From contig NZ_JAKVTG010000002.1 in assembly GCF_022489025.1 (NCBI RefSeq), positions 62,001 to 126,000 on the forward strand: a stretch of 64,000 bases of DNA, read 5' to 3'. The position numbers and the translations under genes were made by a program. Source of the stretch: Planococcus halocryophilus. GTDB taxonomy: Bacteria > Bacillota > Bacilli > Bacillales_A > Planococcaceae. Under the pieces are notes generated by a model. That model was not told the DNA's origin. It saw only the letters and a list, made by a program, of their open reading frames with translations, and searched no databases. Shown here one piece after another: positions 48,561 to 58,001 of this stretch (position 1 is the first letter of the stretch; every line of letters begins with the position of its first letter).

Positions 48561-48728
48561 CTATCTATTTCCAAAACAAGCCTCACAAGTAAACTGAGCT
48601 TCGTTTCTCAAATAAGCTTTGATCTCGGTCATTCCTCTCTTTTTTGGATAACGCATTTTCATATGTACGATTTCACCGTCTTCTATTTCCTCTTTACATA
48701 TAATGCATATTGGTTTTTCGTTAAACAA
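48561..48728 (-). CDS. Small four-cysteine zinc-ribbon protein
   Basis: A 55-aa protein with C8-x2-C11 and C48-x2-C51, a classic zinc-ribbon spacing, around a basic middle (MKMRYPKKRGMTEIKAYLRNE). Small proteins like this are widespread in Bacillus, often mislabelled as iron transporters; their function is unknown. The TTG start at 48728 overlaps the stop of the upstream gene and follows GGAGGCGAAGCTA, so it is translationally coupled to it. The stop is TAG at 48561-48563. Confidence 0.7.
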   Translation of the reverse strand: MFNEKPICIICKEEIEDGEIVHMKMRYPKKRGMTEIKAYLRNEAQFTCEACFGNR

Positions 48729-48942
48729 TAGCTTCGCCTCCTTCGTTAATCATTTTTCTTGTTTTATCGAGTAGTAGTGCAAGCAAAATGGAAAAAATGA
48801 TACAGATATAGGTCAGTTGCGTTAACACCCGAAACTTCTCTGCATCCGGCTGATTGAATAGGTAGATACTTATCCCAATGCCCATAGAGGCTAAAATTAA
48901 TCCAATCATTCGTAAAATAGACCTTCCCTTTTTCATATTCAT
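48721..48942 (-). CDS. Small two-helix membrane protein
   Basis: About 73 aa with two hydrophobic helices (about 9-28 and 40-58), a basic N-terminus and an acidic end. The ATG at 48942 follows CGGAGAATAACG; a GTG at 48966 lies inside the upstream gene's end. It is the middle of three closely packed genes with the zinc-ribbon gene downstream. No family recognised. Confidence 0.55.
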   Translation of the reverse strand: MNMKKGRSILRMIGLILASMGIGISIYLFNQPDAEKFRVLTQLTYICIIFSILLALLLDKTRKMINEGGEAIV

Positions 48943-48962
48943 CGTTATTCTCCGTTTCCTAC

Positions 48963-49208
48963 TCACAAAACATATTTAATTAGTACAAGGACAATCGTAA
49001 TAACGGTAATCGGCAACCATAACCAATCTAAGAATGGATGTGCATACTCTTTTTCTCGTTTTGTTTTTTCAAAAAAGTAATTGGACCCTACAAGTAAAAT
49101 GGAAATGATGAAAAATGGCAAGATGGTAAATGTATTGCTGATGTGTAAGACAAAAACCACAATTGCCCATAAGGCGTATCTGTTAGTTGTGTATGCAAAA
49201 AAATTCAT
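48963..49208 (-). CDS. Small membrane protein
   Basis: An 81-aa protein with three hydrophobic segments and a charged stretch FEKTKREKEYAHPFLDW before the last. The ATG follows AAAAAGGGGAGTAGCC. It is the first of three tightly packed minus-strand genes. No family recognised. Confidence 0.55.
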   Translation of the reverse strand: MNFFAYTTNRYALWAIVVFVLHISNTFTILPFFIISILLVGSNYFFEKTKREKEYAHPFLDWLWLPITVITIVLVLIKYVL

Positions 49209-49363
49209 GGCTACTCCCCTTTTTACTTATTACGATTTGAGTTGCGATAGGTTTCAGTAGCATAGATAATCCTCCTACAATTAAAAATGTATTTTAATCA
49301 CCCATTGTTAAAATAATTTAATCCGTTAAAATTAATTTATATGATTGATAAAGGAGTGAAGTT

Positions 49364-49915
49364 ATGACGAGTAATTTTGATTTGATGAAATTGATATCCG
49401 ATCCTAAAATAGAAGCGATTTTGTATTCCATTCAAACAGTAGATAAGACCGTAAAAGAAATTGCGGCTGAATTAGAAGACAAGCCTTCACGACTGTATTA
49501 TCCAATTCAAAAACTGTTGGCTACAGGGCTTATTCAAGTGAGTGAAGAAAAGCAAATTGGCAATTTGATCGAAAAGTATTACACGTCTCGCCCGTTGTTT
49601 AGTAGTAACGAAGAGTTTATGAACATCGAAGGAGAACTTGCCCGTACGCATTCAGCGGCGCTATTGTCTCATATGTTTTTGACATTCAATAAAGGTGCAA
49701 ATTTGCTGAAATCGGATTTAGAAAATGCAGAGGAAACGCATGCCATGTACACTGAAGCAACGGTTTCACTTTCTCATGATGAATGGCTGAAAGTAACTGA
49801 GGAAATCAAAAAACTGATCACCAACCGTACTCCTACAGAAGAGACCACAGATTATACATTTTCGCTCCTGAGCTATGAAACCAACGCAAAAGCCAGTAAG
49901 CCTGAAAAAGCTTAA
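49364..49915 (+). CDS. ArsR-like winged-helix regulator
   Basis: A 183-aa protein with an N-terminal winged helix (LISDPKIEAILYSIQTVDKTVKEIAAELEDKPSRLYYPIQKLLATGLIQV) and a long helical C-terminus, the layout of the HTH_20 type of ArsR-like regulators that sit beside drug exporters. The ATG follows AAAGGAGTGAAGTT. It is convergent with an MFS gene whose promoter carries a 46-bp palindrome; GTTAAAAT half-sites resembling it occur in this gene's own leader, suggesting shared control. Confidence 0.8.
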   Translation: MTSNFDLMKLISDPKIEAILYSIQTVDKTVKEIAAELEDKPSRLYYPIQKLLATGLIQVSEEKQIGNLIEKYYTSRPLFSSNEEFMNIEGELARTHSAALLSHMFLTFNKGANLLKSDLENAEETHAMYTEATVSLSHDEWLKVTEEIKKLITNRTPTEETTDYTFSLLSYETNAKASKPEKA

Positions 49916-49924
49916 TGGCTTTTT
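49905..49924. terminator. Short terminator overlapping a stop codon
   Basis: AAAAAGC (49905-49911) pairs with GCTTTTT (49918-49924) around the regulator's TAA, followed by T. Weak but well placed between convergent genes. Confidence 0.4.
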
Positions 49925-49925
49925 T

Positions 49926-51139
49926 CTATTCTTGCAGTTGAATGTCTTCAATTTTCGGCAACGATCGAATGTTTTTATTGAACAAAAAGTAAAAGACAAT
50001 GGCCAGTAACCCTGTTGAACTTACGAGCATCATGTTCCCAACACCAATCACGGGTGCGAAAATTCCGCCAAGTAAAGCACCAAGCGGCATAGCAGAAACT
50101 AAAACACTATCAATAATTGACGATACTCTTGCCAGCAAATGTTCTTCGATAGATGTTTGTAAAAATGTGATCAGTAAAATACTCATCATGCCAAACGGGA
50201 TAAAAGTTAATCCTAAAAGGAGGGTCGATAGTCCATTGTGGCTTATTACAATCGACGAAAACCATAAAAGAAAAGACAGCAAAGGCAACACCATCATTAA
50301 CTGGCCTAACGGATACTTCATGACTTTTACTACGAGTAAAGATCCAGTAGATTGCCGAGTGTGATGGCGAGTATAAAAATACCATATTGTTCAGCTCCCC
50401 CTCTTTCATGAGCGTAAACCGGGAGAATGGCTTCTGTCATTCCAAACGAAAAGTTGGCGATTAAAAAAGGCAAACAAATAAAAACAATTTTCGATTTGAA
50501 AAAATAAGAAAATCCGCTTTTAAAACTGGTTTTATACTCATTCCAGTCTCTTACACTTTGTTCTTGCTCCCCTGTAGTCGAGTTGATCTTCAACAAACTA
50601 AAAAAGATGGCGGCTACTAAAAAACTAAATGCATTAAACAAGTAAATATTTTGCACACCAATCGTTAAGATAAACCCAGCAAAGACTGCTTTCATCGCGA
50701 TATCAACCATTTGCTGCGAACTGCTGATCAAAGAATTGAACTTTCCGCGATGTTCTTTTGGCATGATTTTGGGGACTACCGCAACTTCAGCAGTGCCTTG
50801 GAAATTCTCTAAAAATGAGATACAAAACAGGATCCCGAGTACAAGAAAAACTGATTCATATCCTAGCCAAATTCCTAAAGGAATCAAGAGCATTAAAAAA
50901 AACTGAACAAACTGTGCATAGACGACGATTTTAACTTTGTTCATGCTTTCAATTACGGGACCTAGCAAAAAGTTAAAGCATTTGGGGATCATGACAATAG
51001 CTGCTGCTACTCCTGTGTAAAACGCATGTTGCGTTAGTTCAAAGACATACCAAATAACCGCAATTTCATACAAACTATCCCCGGCCGTTGAAACGAGTCT
51101 TCCTAAAAAGAGATGTCGACTATTTTTATTCTTCAACAA
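49926..51139 (-). pseudogene. Frameshifted MFS transporter
   Basis: Two minus-strand frames together make one MFS_3-type efflux protein of about 400 aa. The first (51139-50330) covers the N-terminal eight or so helices and ends ITLGNLLDLYS-stop. The second (50321-49926) continues in another frame as KYPLGQLMMVLPLL to the natural end. Adding one base near 50341-50353 would restore ...NLLGSLLVVKVMKYP. So either a real single-base deletion has inactivated the gene or the sequence has an error. The start is TTG (51139 or 51136) after GGTGGTGAAAGA. Convergent with an ArsR-like regulator. Confidence 0.8.
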
Positions 51140-51152
51140 TCTTTCACCACCC

Positions 51153-51198
51153 AAATAATATTTATCGTTAAAATATATTTTAACGATAAATATTATTT
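51153..51198. promoter_or_regulatory. 46-bp perfect palindromic operator
   Basis: 51153-51175 and 51176-51198 are exact reverse complements; the centre contains TATCGTTAAAATA and its complement. It covers the spacer and -10 of the MFS promoter, so binding would block transcription. Confidence 0.75.
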
Positions 51199-51204
51199 TG
51201 TCAA
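51177..51204 (-). promoter_or_regulatory. Promoter of the MFS gene
   Basis: Minus strand TTGACA (51199-51204), a 16-nt spacer and TAAAAT (51177-51182). The spacer and -10 lie inside the 46-bp palindrome. Confidence 0.6.
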
Positions 51205-51297
51205 CAGTGCTTAAAATTGGTCGATAAAGGATATAGTAACAGTACAAGATAAAACAGAAACCGGGAAATAGCTGATATTCAATAGGAGGTCTTCACC

Positions 51298-52827
51298 GTG
51301 AAACCACAAATATTGATCGTGGGAGCTGGTCCAACAGGTCTTGCCCTTGCTCATAGCCTTGCCAATCAAGGCGTTCCTTTTCGAATCATTGAAAAAAATT
51401 CTGGAACAGGAAAAGCTTCTCGTGCCTTAGCTGTTCATGCGCGAATCTTGGAGCATTATCAACAACTGGGGTTGTCTGAGAGGCTCGTCAGTAGAGGACA
51501 GCCGATTTTGTCACTGGATTTGAGTGATGGAAAAGAAGTAAAAGCCAATTTGAAATTTAACGATTTCGGTAAAGGGCTGAGTCCTTTTCCGTTTATCCTT
51601 AGCTTGCCGCAAGATGAACAAGAAGAAATGCTTGTGGATGAATTAAAGAAAATCGGAGTCGAAATTGAATGGAGTACAGAGTTGTCTTCTTTTGCAAATA
51701 AAGGTGAATCGGTAACTGCAGTTTTAAAGAAAGAGGGACTTCCAGAAGAATCGGCTAACTTTGAGTATTTATGCGGATGTGACGGTGCCAGCAGCATGGT
51801 GCGAAAAGGAATGGAATTCGAGTTTCCAGGTGGCACGTACGAGCAATTATTTTTTGTCGCCGATGTGGAAACCGAAAAACTAGAAGAAAGAATGGAAAAA
51901 ATGGACATGTATATGGACGATGATGGCTTTATGTTGTATATGTCTGTACGAAACGCACGCACCAAAAGGATTCTCGGTGTCGTCCCTGAAGAATTTAACG
52001 ATCAAAAGGATATCGAATACCGTCATATTGGCGAATATATTGAGGATAAAATTAAAGTGAAAGCATCAATCGTCAATTGGTTTTCTACTTACCGCGTCCA
52101 TAACCGCGTGAGTGAGCACTTTTCCAAAGGACGCGTTTTTATATTAGGAGACGCAGGACACCTTCATAGTCCAGCAGGCGGACAAGGGATGAACACCGGG
52201 ATTGGGGATGCCATTAATTTATCGTGGAAACTTGCAGCGGTGTGCCAAGGAAAAGCTACCCCCTCCCTATTAGATACTTATGAATTAGAGCGGATTGGTT
52301 TTGCCCGAAAATTGATCGCTACGACCGACAAAGCGTTCCAAACCATCATCAACCAGCATCTTCGCGGAACCTTATTGCGCAAAGTTGTAGTGCCACATGT
52401 TTTACCTTCCATGTTCAAGTTGGCGTTCGTCAAAAAGAATGGTTTTAAAATCTTGTCCCAAATCCACATCAACTACCGAAACAGTCCCATAAGCAAAGGC
52501 AAAGCCGGCAAAGTTTTTGGCGGTATGCGTTTGCCGTGGATCCAAACAGCAGGTCGCGACAATTATACGCCCTTACGATCCGTGGATTGGCAAATTCACG
52601 TATACGGCAAAGCCAGTAAAGAACTGTTAGAGTTTGCTCGCTCGCATTCTTTCGAGATTCATGAATTTGCATGGGAACCTAAAATAAAAAAAGCTGGGTT
52701 CCAACAAAACGCTTTGTATTTTATCCGCCCTGATGGTCATGTGGCTTTAGCGAATAAAACGCAAGACTTGAGTGTGTTAAAAGATTATATAGATACTTTT
52801 GAAATAATTCCTTTTCGTACTCCTTAA
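51298..52827 (+). CDS. FAD-dependent monooxygenase (PheA/TfdB type)
   Basis: A 509-aa flavoprotein hydroxylase. The FAD motif GAGPTGLALA is at residues 8-17, the DG motif at CDGASSMVRK, and the second FAD motif GDAGHLHSPAGGQGMNTGIGDAINLSWKLA near residue 281. A C-terminal thioredoxin-like part is retained. The family hydroxylates phenols, polyketides or antibiotics (including tetracycline and rifamycin) using NAD(P)H. The GTG start follows GGAGGTCTTCACC. It is monocistronic; the substrate is unknown. Confidence 0.88.
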   Translation: MKPQILIVGAGPTGLALAHSLANQGVPFRIIEKNSGTGKASRALAVHARILEHYQQLGLSERLVSRGQPILSLDLSDGKEVKANLKFNDFGKGLSPFPFILSLPQDEQEEMLVDELKKIGVEIEWSTELSSFANKGESVTAVLKKEGLPEESANFEYLCGCDGASSMVRKGMEFEFPGGTYEQLFFVADVETEKLEERMEKMDMYMDDDGFMLYMSVRNARTKRILGVVPEEFNDQKDIEYRHIGEYIEDKIKVKASIVNWFSTYRVHNRVSEHFSKGRVFILGDAGHLHSPAGGQGMNTGIGDAINLSWKLAAVCQGKATPSLLDTYELERIGFARKLIATTDKAFQTIINQHLRGTLLRKVVVPHVLPSMFKLAFVKKNGFKILSQIHINYRNSPISKGKAGKVFGGMRLPWIQTAGRDNYTPLRSVDWQIHVYGKASKELLEFARSHSFEIHEFAWEPKIKKAGFQQNALYFIRPDGHVALANKTQDLSVLKDYIDTFEIIPFRTP

Positions 52828-52964
52828 TCGATAGGTACATTTTTTATAGCTTTTTACTTTAATTGCATCTAGAGAGTGAATTGATCATTCAACGAATCAG
52901 CTAACATTAGTTTTTGCGGTGATGATTGTGCTAATTACACTGCTGTCATTAAAATTTCATCAAA

Positions 52965-52997
52965 AACGCCCTCATCCACGAAAAGGATGAGGGTGTT
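52965..52997. terminator. Bidirectional terminator
   Basis: A 13-bp stem with one G-U pair (52965-52977 with 52985-52997) and A/T flanks lies between the convergent monooxygenase and DUF4181 genes. Confidence 0.78.
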
Positions 52998-53005
52998 TTT
53001 CGATG

Positions 53006-53416
53006 TTAAAATTGCAGGTTAACTAAATCTAATTGGATTGTCGCGATAATTGACACCATGACCAAAAATATAATTTCACCCATTGTCAAAATCCATTGTT
53101 TAGGTTGATCACTGTATTTCCATTGGAAAAAGGCTTTTACGGACGATTCGACGAACATGAATGCCACCCAAATAAAGATATAAAATGCGAAAGAATACCC
53201 TTTGAAAAAGACCAAATACAAAACAACAAACATGACTAACATCGTTGTAATACGAAGTCCCCTATCGATTTTTTTGTGTAAGTAGTTTACGTGATTGTAT
53301 GAAAACCAAGCATTCTCTTCTTTTTCAATGTTGAAGCTTTTTCTCAACAACCATTTCACCAACCACATGCCACCAAACAAAACCACTAAAAACAAAGCAA
53401 TTTTCAACCCATCCAT
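53006..53416 (-). CDS. DUF4181 family membrane protein
   Basis: A 136-aa protein with four membrane helices, the third DUF4181 member in the window. It shows the basic loop after helix 1 (WLLRKSFNIEKEENAWFSYNHVNYLHKKIDR), the central FFQWKYSDQPKQWILTMGEI motif and a hydrophobic end. It lies 13 nt downstream of the DUF6366 gene and is probably co-transcribed with it. Function unknown. Confidence 0.75.
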   Translation of the reverse strand: MDGLKIALFLVVLFGGMWLVKWLLRKSFNIEKEENAWFSYNHVNYLHKKIDRGLRITTMLVMFVVLYLVFFKGYSFAFYIFIWVAFMFVESSVKAFFQWKYSDQPKQWILTMGEIIFLVMVSIIATIQLDLVNLQF

Positions 53417-53429
53417 TTAAAATCTCCTT

Positions 53430-53645
53430 TCAACTAAAAAACAATTGATAAATAACGTGCGCTACAATTAACACGATAATTAATAAAGCCATGCCCTTCC
53501 AGCCCATGTCACCTGCTATGTCTGTTACATTCCCGTTTCCCGCGCCTCGGTCAAATCCGTCACGCAAGTTGCCAGTTGGGTTTTGCTTTTGCTCACCTTG
53601 TCTTAATTTCTCTCTTTCTTCTTGAGGTGTTTTCTGTTTATCCAT
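53430..53645 (-). CDS. DUF6366 family protein
   Basis: A 71-aa protein: a charged N-terminus (TPQEEREKLRQGEQKQNPTGNLRDGFDRGAGNGNVTD), a GDMGWKG turn and one C-terminal membrane helix. This arrangement matches DUF6366, a small Bacillota family without known function. The ATG follows TAGGGGCGTGGGTT. It precedes the DUF4181 gene by 13 nt. Confidence 0.65.
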   Translation of the reverse strand: MDKQKTPQEEREKLRQGEQKQNPTGNLRDGFDRGAGNGNVTDIAGDMGWKGMALLIIVLIVAHVIYQLFFS

Positions 53646-53838
53646 AACCCACGCCCCTATTTATAAAATTCAATCAATTATTTTCTATTATGACATATAT
53701 TGGATTTACCTCCTAGATTATTTAACCTATTCAACAAGATCGAGACTTGAAAGATTAACGAGGACGGGCTATGCTTCAGTTAGCTATTAGTAAAAGACTG
53801 TGGATTTTTAAAATTAACCGGATAAGGGAGCTCTTTCT

Positions 53839-55023
53839 ATGAATTCTTTTCAGCATGTGTACGACCGAAAAAATACCCGTTCTGTTAAATGGGACATGAT
53901 AGGTGAGATTTACGGCCTTGAAGATACGTCAGACATTTTGCCAATGTGGATTGCAGATATGGACTTCCCTGCACCGCCAGCTATTTTAAAGGCATTGCAT
54001 GACCGTGTAGAGCATTCGATTTTTGGCTATTCTTTCATGTGTGAAGAATGTCGAACTTCCGTGATCAACTGGCAAGAAAAACGAAACGATTGGAAAATCG
54101 AAACCGATTGGATGCTGTTTCACCAAGGCATCATTCCAGCCATTGCATCTATTATTGAAACCTTTACAGAAAAACACGATAAAATTGTGGTGACGCCTCC
54201 TGTTTATCCCCCTTTTTTCCAGCTTGCTGAGCATCAAGATCGAGAGGTTCTGTATTCTCCGCTCGTTGTGCAGGACGGTCAGTACACGATTGATTTCAAG
54301 GACTTTGAAGAAAAGCTAAAACAAGCTGCGCTTTTTATCTTGTGCAACCCGCATAACCCTGGTGGACGCGTCTGGACTGTTGACGAGCTAACTGAAATAC
54401 TTCGCTTGTGTACGAAACACGACGTGCTCATTATTTCCGATGAAATTCACGGGGATTTGATGTTAGGTGAAAGCCGTCATACGCCAATCGCAAAAATCGC
54501 AGGCAAAGAAAGCGACCGAGTGTTCACGTGTCTTGCGCCGACTAAAACCTTTAACTTAGCGGGCATTCAAGTGGCGATGATCATCGCAACCGACAAAGAA
54601 AAACGCGCAAAACTCGAAAAACATGCACTGGCTCACGGTACCGGTATGCTCAACGCCTTCGCACCAACTGCTTTGACCGCTGCATACAATGACAGCGAGC
54701 CTTGGCTTGAAGAGATGTTGAAAACAATTGCTGACAACATCGAGTTTGCCCGTAGCGAATTAGAGAAAAAAGTGCCGGGCTTACAAGTGATGAAGCCACA
54801 ATCGACTTATTTGCTATGGATTGACTACAGCAAGTTAAACTTAACCGAAGACGAAGTCATGAAAAAATTGCTGTTAACTGGGAAAGTTGCATTAGAACCA
54901 GGCAGCAAGTACGGGTCTGCCGGTCTCGGCTATTTACGCTTAAACGCAGCTTGCCCGAGAGAAACCTTGTCTGAAGGAATTGACCGGGTTGCCTTGGCAT
55001 TAACAGGCAAGAAAGAAAAGTAA
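53839..55023 (+). CDS. patB: MalY/PatB-family C-S lyase (cystathionine beta-lyase)
   Basis: A 394-aa fold-type I PLP enzyme. The opening DRKNTRSVKWD and LPMWIADMDF are PatB/MalY signatures; the PLP lysine is in LAPTKTFNLAG, with NPHNPGG and SDEIHGDL also conserved. It cleaves C-S bonds in cystathionine or cysteine conjugates, giving pyruvate, ammonia and a thiol. The ATG follows AAGGGAGCTCTTTCT. It is monocistronic with its own terminator. Confidence 0.9.
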   Translation: MNSFQHVYDRKNTRSVKWDMIGEIYGLEDTSDILPMWIADMDFPAPPAILKALHDRVEHSIFGYSFMCEECRTSVINWQEKRNDWKIETDWMLFHQGIIPAIASIIETFTEKHDKIVVTPPVYPPFFQLAEHQDREVLYSPLVVQDGQYTIDFKDFEEKLKQAALFILCNPHNPGGRVWTVDELTEILRLCTKHDVLIISDEIHGDLMLGESRHTPIAKIAGKESDRVFTCLAPTKTFNLAGIQVAMIIATDKEKRAKLEKHALAHGTGMLNAFAPTALTAAYNDSEPWLEEMLKTIADNIEFARSELEKKVPGLQVMKPQSTYLLWIDYSKLNLTEDEVMKKLLLTGKVALEPGSKYGSAGLGYLRLNAACPRETLSEGIDRVALALTGKKEK

Positions 55024-55045
55024 ACGACAACTGATACACATAACA

Positions 55046-55084
55046 AAAGCCGCTGATTCCCAAGTTAAGGGGATCAGCGGCTTT
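55046..55084. terminator. Bidirectional terminator
   Basis: A 16-bp stem with one mismatch (55046-55061 with 55069-55084) and T/A flanks sits between the convergent patB and BCCT genes. Confidence 0.82.
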
Positions 55085-55119
55085 CTTACGTCTATTCCAG
55101 CTGCGCTACTGGAATCGCC

Positions 55120-56613
55120 TTATTTTTTCTTGCCTTCGTATAATTTCTCTGCTTTGAGTGCTTTGAGCAGCGACCAAATCATCAAAATCATGACAAACGA
55201 GAACGGCAATGCCGCAATGATAATGGTGTTTTGAATGGCTGCTAGCCCACCAACAGATAACAGAATAGCAGCAATCGCTGACTGAAGAATTCCCCAGACA
55301 ATTTTGACACTATTGACAGGGGTTAACGAACCATTTGTTGATTGCATACCGAGCACAAACGTCGCCGAATCGGCAGACGAGATAAAGAACGTCAGCAATA
55401 ACAAAATGGCAATAATCGAAAGTCCGAAACCAAATGGCATTTCGTTAAACACCATAAACAAAATCGTTTCTACAGCACCATCCGTTAAATCGACAGCGCC
55501 CCTTTGTTGGATATCGATTGCCGTTGCACCAAAAGTAGAAAACCAAATCGCACACAACAATGTCGGCAAAAGAACGACATAGATTAAGAATTCGCGAATC
55601 GTTCGCCCTCTAGAAACACGCGCGATAAACATACTAACGAATGGAGCCCAAGAAATCCACCAGGCCCAGTAAAAGATTGTCCATGCATCCAACCATTGAC
55701 GATTTTCGCTACTAAAAGCTTCGGTTTTTGTGCTGATTGCCATCAAATTTTGGATGTACTCACCAAACGATTGAGTGAAGACATTCAAAATGAGGAGAGT
55801 TGGTCCCAAAATGACAACCAATGCCAGCAGAAGAACTGCTAATACCATATTAATATTGGATAAATACTTGATCCCTCTGGAAAGTCCCGACCATGCCGAT
55901 GCCAGAAATAAAACAGTAATAATGGCAATAATGATTAACTGGCTCCAATTGTTGTTAGTAATACCAAATAAAAAGCTGAGTCCGCCGTTTATTTGAACAG
56001 CACCAAATCCCAGTGATGTCGCAACACCAAATACCGTTGCGAAAATAGCGATAACATCAATCATCGTTCCCCAGCCCGTATTCATTTTATCGCCAAAAAT
56101 CGGTTTTAACGTACTAGAGATTAGACCACGTTCGCCTTTTCGGAATTGGAAATAAGCAAGTACCAATGCGACAATTCCATACATTGCCCAAGCGTTAAAT
56201 CCGTAGTGGAAAAAAGTGCGTTGCATCGATTCCTGAAACGCGGCTTGTGTTCCAGGTTCTGCGGTTGCCGGCGAGATGATAAAGTGGGAGAGCGGTTCAT
56301 AGGAGCCATAGAATACGAGTCCGATTCCTAGCCCTGCTGAGAAAAGCATTGCTACCCAAGTCGGAGTTCTAAATTCTGGTCGATCCTCAGCGTTACCGAG
56401 TCGGATATTGCCGTAAGGACTAATAATAAGAAACCCAACGACTACCAGGACGAGTGTCATAATCAGCATGTAATACCAGCCGAATACGGTACTCAGTAAA
56501 GAAGTAATGCTGCTTGTCACTTGTTCATATGCACCAGGCATAAGTGCAGCCACCAATACGGCGATGATAACAAGTGTAATGGTAATATAAAATACTCTTG
56601 TGACTTCTTTCAT
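55120..56613 (-). CDS. BCCT family betaine/choline/carnitine transporter
   Basis: About 497 aa with 12 helices. BCCT motifs include GLGIGLVFYGSYEPLSHF, a Trp-rich WTIFYWAWWISWAPFVSMFIARVSRGRTIREF stretch in helix 8, and FFISSADSATFVLGM. The family imports compatible solutes with Na+ or H+ for osmoprotection. The ATG at 56613 follows GGAAAGGAGACTCCT; a TTG/GTG-type start further up (56646) is not needed. The C-terminal tail is short, so strong osmosensing as in BetP is less likely. Confidence 0.9.
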   Translation of the reverse strand: MKEVTRVFYITITLVIIAVLVAALMPGAYEQVTSSITSLLSTVFGWYYMLIMTLVLVVVGFLIISPYGNIRLGNAEDRPEFRTPTWVAMLFSAGLGIGLVFYGSYEPLSHFIISPATAEPGTQAAFQESMQRTFFHYGFNAWAMYGIVALVLAYFQFRKGERGLISSTLKPIFGDKMNTGWGTMIDVIAIFATVFGVATSLGFGAVQINGGLSFLFGITNNNWSQLIIIAIITVLFLASAWSGLSRGIKYLSNINMVLAVLLLALVVILGPTLLILNVFTQSFGEYIQNLMAISTKTEAFSSENRQWLDAWTIFYWAWWISWAPFVSMFIARVSRGRTIREFLIYVVLLPTLLCAIWFSTFGATAIDIQQRGAVDLTDGAVETILFMVFNEMPFGFGLSIIAILLLLTFFISSADSATFVLGMQSTNGSLTPVNSVKIVWGILQSAIAAILLSVGGLAAIQNTIIIAALPFSFVMILMIWSLLKALKAEKLYEGKKK

Positions 56614-56784
56614 AGGAGTCTCCTTTCCAACAAAAAATTTGCACATAGTAGATCATATATAAGGATAAAAGCGTTTATTCAATCAAGTGAAAATTGACGG
56701 AATATACGATTTATATTCCCGAATTCCAACAAAATATTCCTTTTTTATTCGATTTTCTTATGAAAACGTAAATTCCACATTGAA

Positions 56785-56819
56785 AAAGCACTGCAGAAAA
56801 TTCTCTTCTGCAGTGCTTT
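56785..56819 (-). terminator. Terminator of the prs gene
   Basis: A 14-bp perfect stem (56785-56798 with 56806-56819) followed on the minus strand by TTTTTC lies 56 nt beyond the prs stop. Confidence 0.85.
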
Positions 56820-56874
56820 GGTTGGACGTTTTTTCACAAAAGGAAGCTCTTCCCTTTTATCAAAATCAAGTCCG

Positions 56875-57825
56875 TTATTCAAATAATGGCGTAACCGGTT
56901 TTTCGTTATGAACGTGTTCAATCGCTTCAGCTAGTAGCGGAGCAACCGATAAAATTTTAACTTTTGGCGTTTGTTTTTCTTCTGGCACATGGATGGTATT
57001 CGTGACAACCAATTCCGTCACAGCCGATTTCTCGATTTTTTGAATGGCGTCACCAGATAATACAGCGTGTGTGCAACAAGCGTAAACAGCTTTCGCGCCA
57101 TTTTCCACAAGCACATCCGCAGCGGCCGAAACCGTCTTCGCCGTATCGATGATGTCGACAATAATGATGACGTTTTTGCCTTTGATGTCTCCAACAATGT
57201 TGACCATTTCCGGCTCATCAGGGTGCATCCGACGTTTATCGATAAAACCGATAGGTACGTCCAAATGACTGGCTAGTTTACGAGCACGTCCGAGTCCTCC
57301 GTTGTCTGGAGCTACCACAATCGCATCTGTTAATCCTTTGTCCGTGAAATACTGTTCTAAAATTTTGCCGCCAAGCAATTGATCGACTGGCACATTAAAG
57401 AACCCTTGAATTTGCGGAGCGTGTAAATCCAACGTGATGATGTGGGTTGCGCCTGCTTTTTCTAACATATTCGCAACTAGCTTTGCCGTAATCGGCTCAC
57501 GCGAACTGGCTTTTCGGTCTTGGCGCGCATAGCCGTAATACGGAATAACCACGTTAATGGTTTTCACCGAAGCACGTTTTAACGCATCAATCATGATCAA
57601 TAACTCCATCACATGCTCAGTTCCCGGCTGCGATGTCGATTGCACCACATAGACATCTGCCCCGCGGACACTTTCTTCAATGTGAATTTGAATTTCTCCA
57701 TCACTAAAGTGAGTAATGGCGCTTTTTCCTAGCTCGCACCCAAGCGAATCTGCGATTTCCTGTGCCAACTCCGGATTTGAGTTTAATGTAAACAGCTTAA
57801 AGTTTTTTCTTAATTGATAAGCCAA
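56875..57825 (-). CDS. prs: Ribose-phosphate pyrophosphokinase
   Basis: About 317 aa, the normal PRPP synthetase length. It has [18 protein letters not shown], the ATP/flexible-loop motif [23 protein letters not shown] and the PRPP-binding [16 protein letters not shown] and VDIIDTAKT (usually VDDIIDTAGT, so one residue is missing or changed here). It makes PRPP from ribose-5-phosphate and ATP. The TTG at 57825 follows GAGGGGGC. It stands alone rather than in the usual gcaD-prs setting and differs at conserved positions, so it may be a second copy. Confidence 0.88.
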   Translation of the reverse strand: MAYQLRKNFKLFTLNSNPELAQEIADSLGCELGKSAITHFSDGEIQIHIEESVRGADVYVVQSTSQPGTEHVMELLIMIDALKRASVKTINVVIPYYGYARQDRKASSREPITAKLVANMLEKAGATHIITLDLHAPQIQGFFNVPVDQLLGGKILEQYFTDKGLTDAIVVAPDNGGLGRARKLASHLDVPIGFIDKRRMHPDEPEMVNIVGDIKGKNVIIIVDIIDTAKTVSAAADVLVENGAKAVYACCTHAVLSGDAIQKIEKSAVTELVVTNTIHVPEEKQTPKVKILSVAPLLAEAIEHVHNEKPVTPLFE

Positions 57826-58001
57826 CTTATAGCCCCCTCGAATTTTTATAGTACCTATTAGCTGATTAGCTATGGCTATGACCAAGCAATTGCAAATGGC
57901 CTGTAGCTGTTGGTTTTATGATACCTGTTTAATGGGGCAATAGCCACTGAAAATAGTAGGAAACTCGCTACAGGCGGTCGCTTTTTTCCTCCTGCATTAA
58001 A

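Noticed and set aside
51459-51965. 168-codon open frame on the minus strand
   Set aside because: It lies wholly antisense to the FAD monooxygenase, has no ribosome site and no family resemblance.
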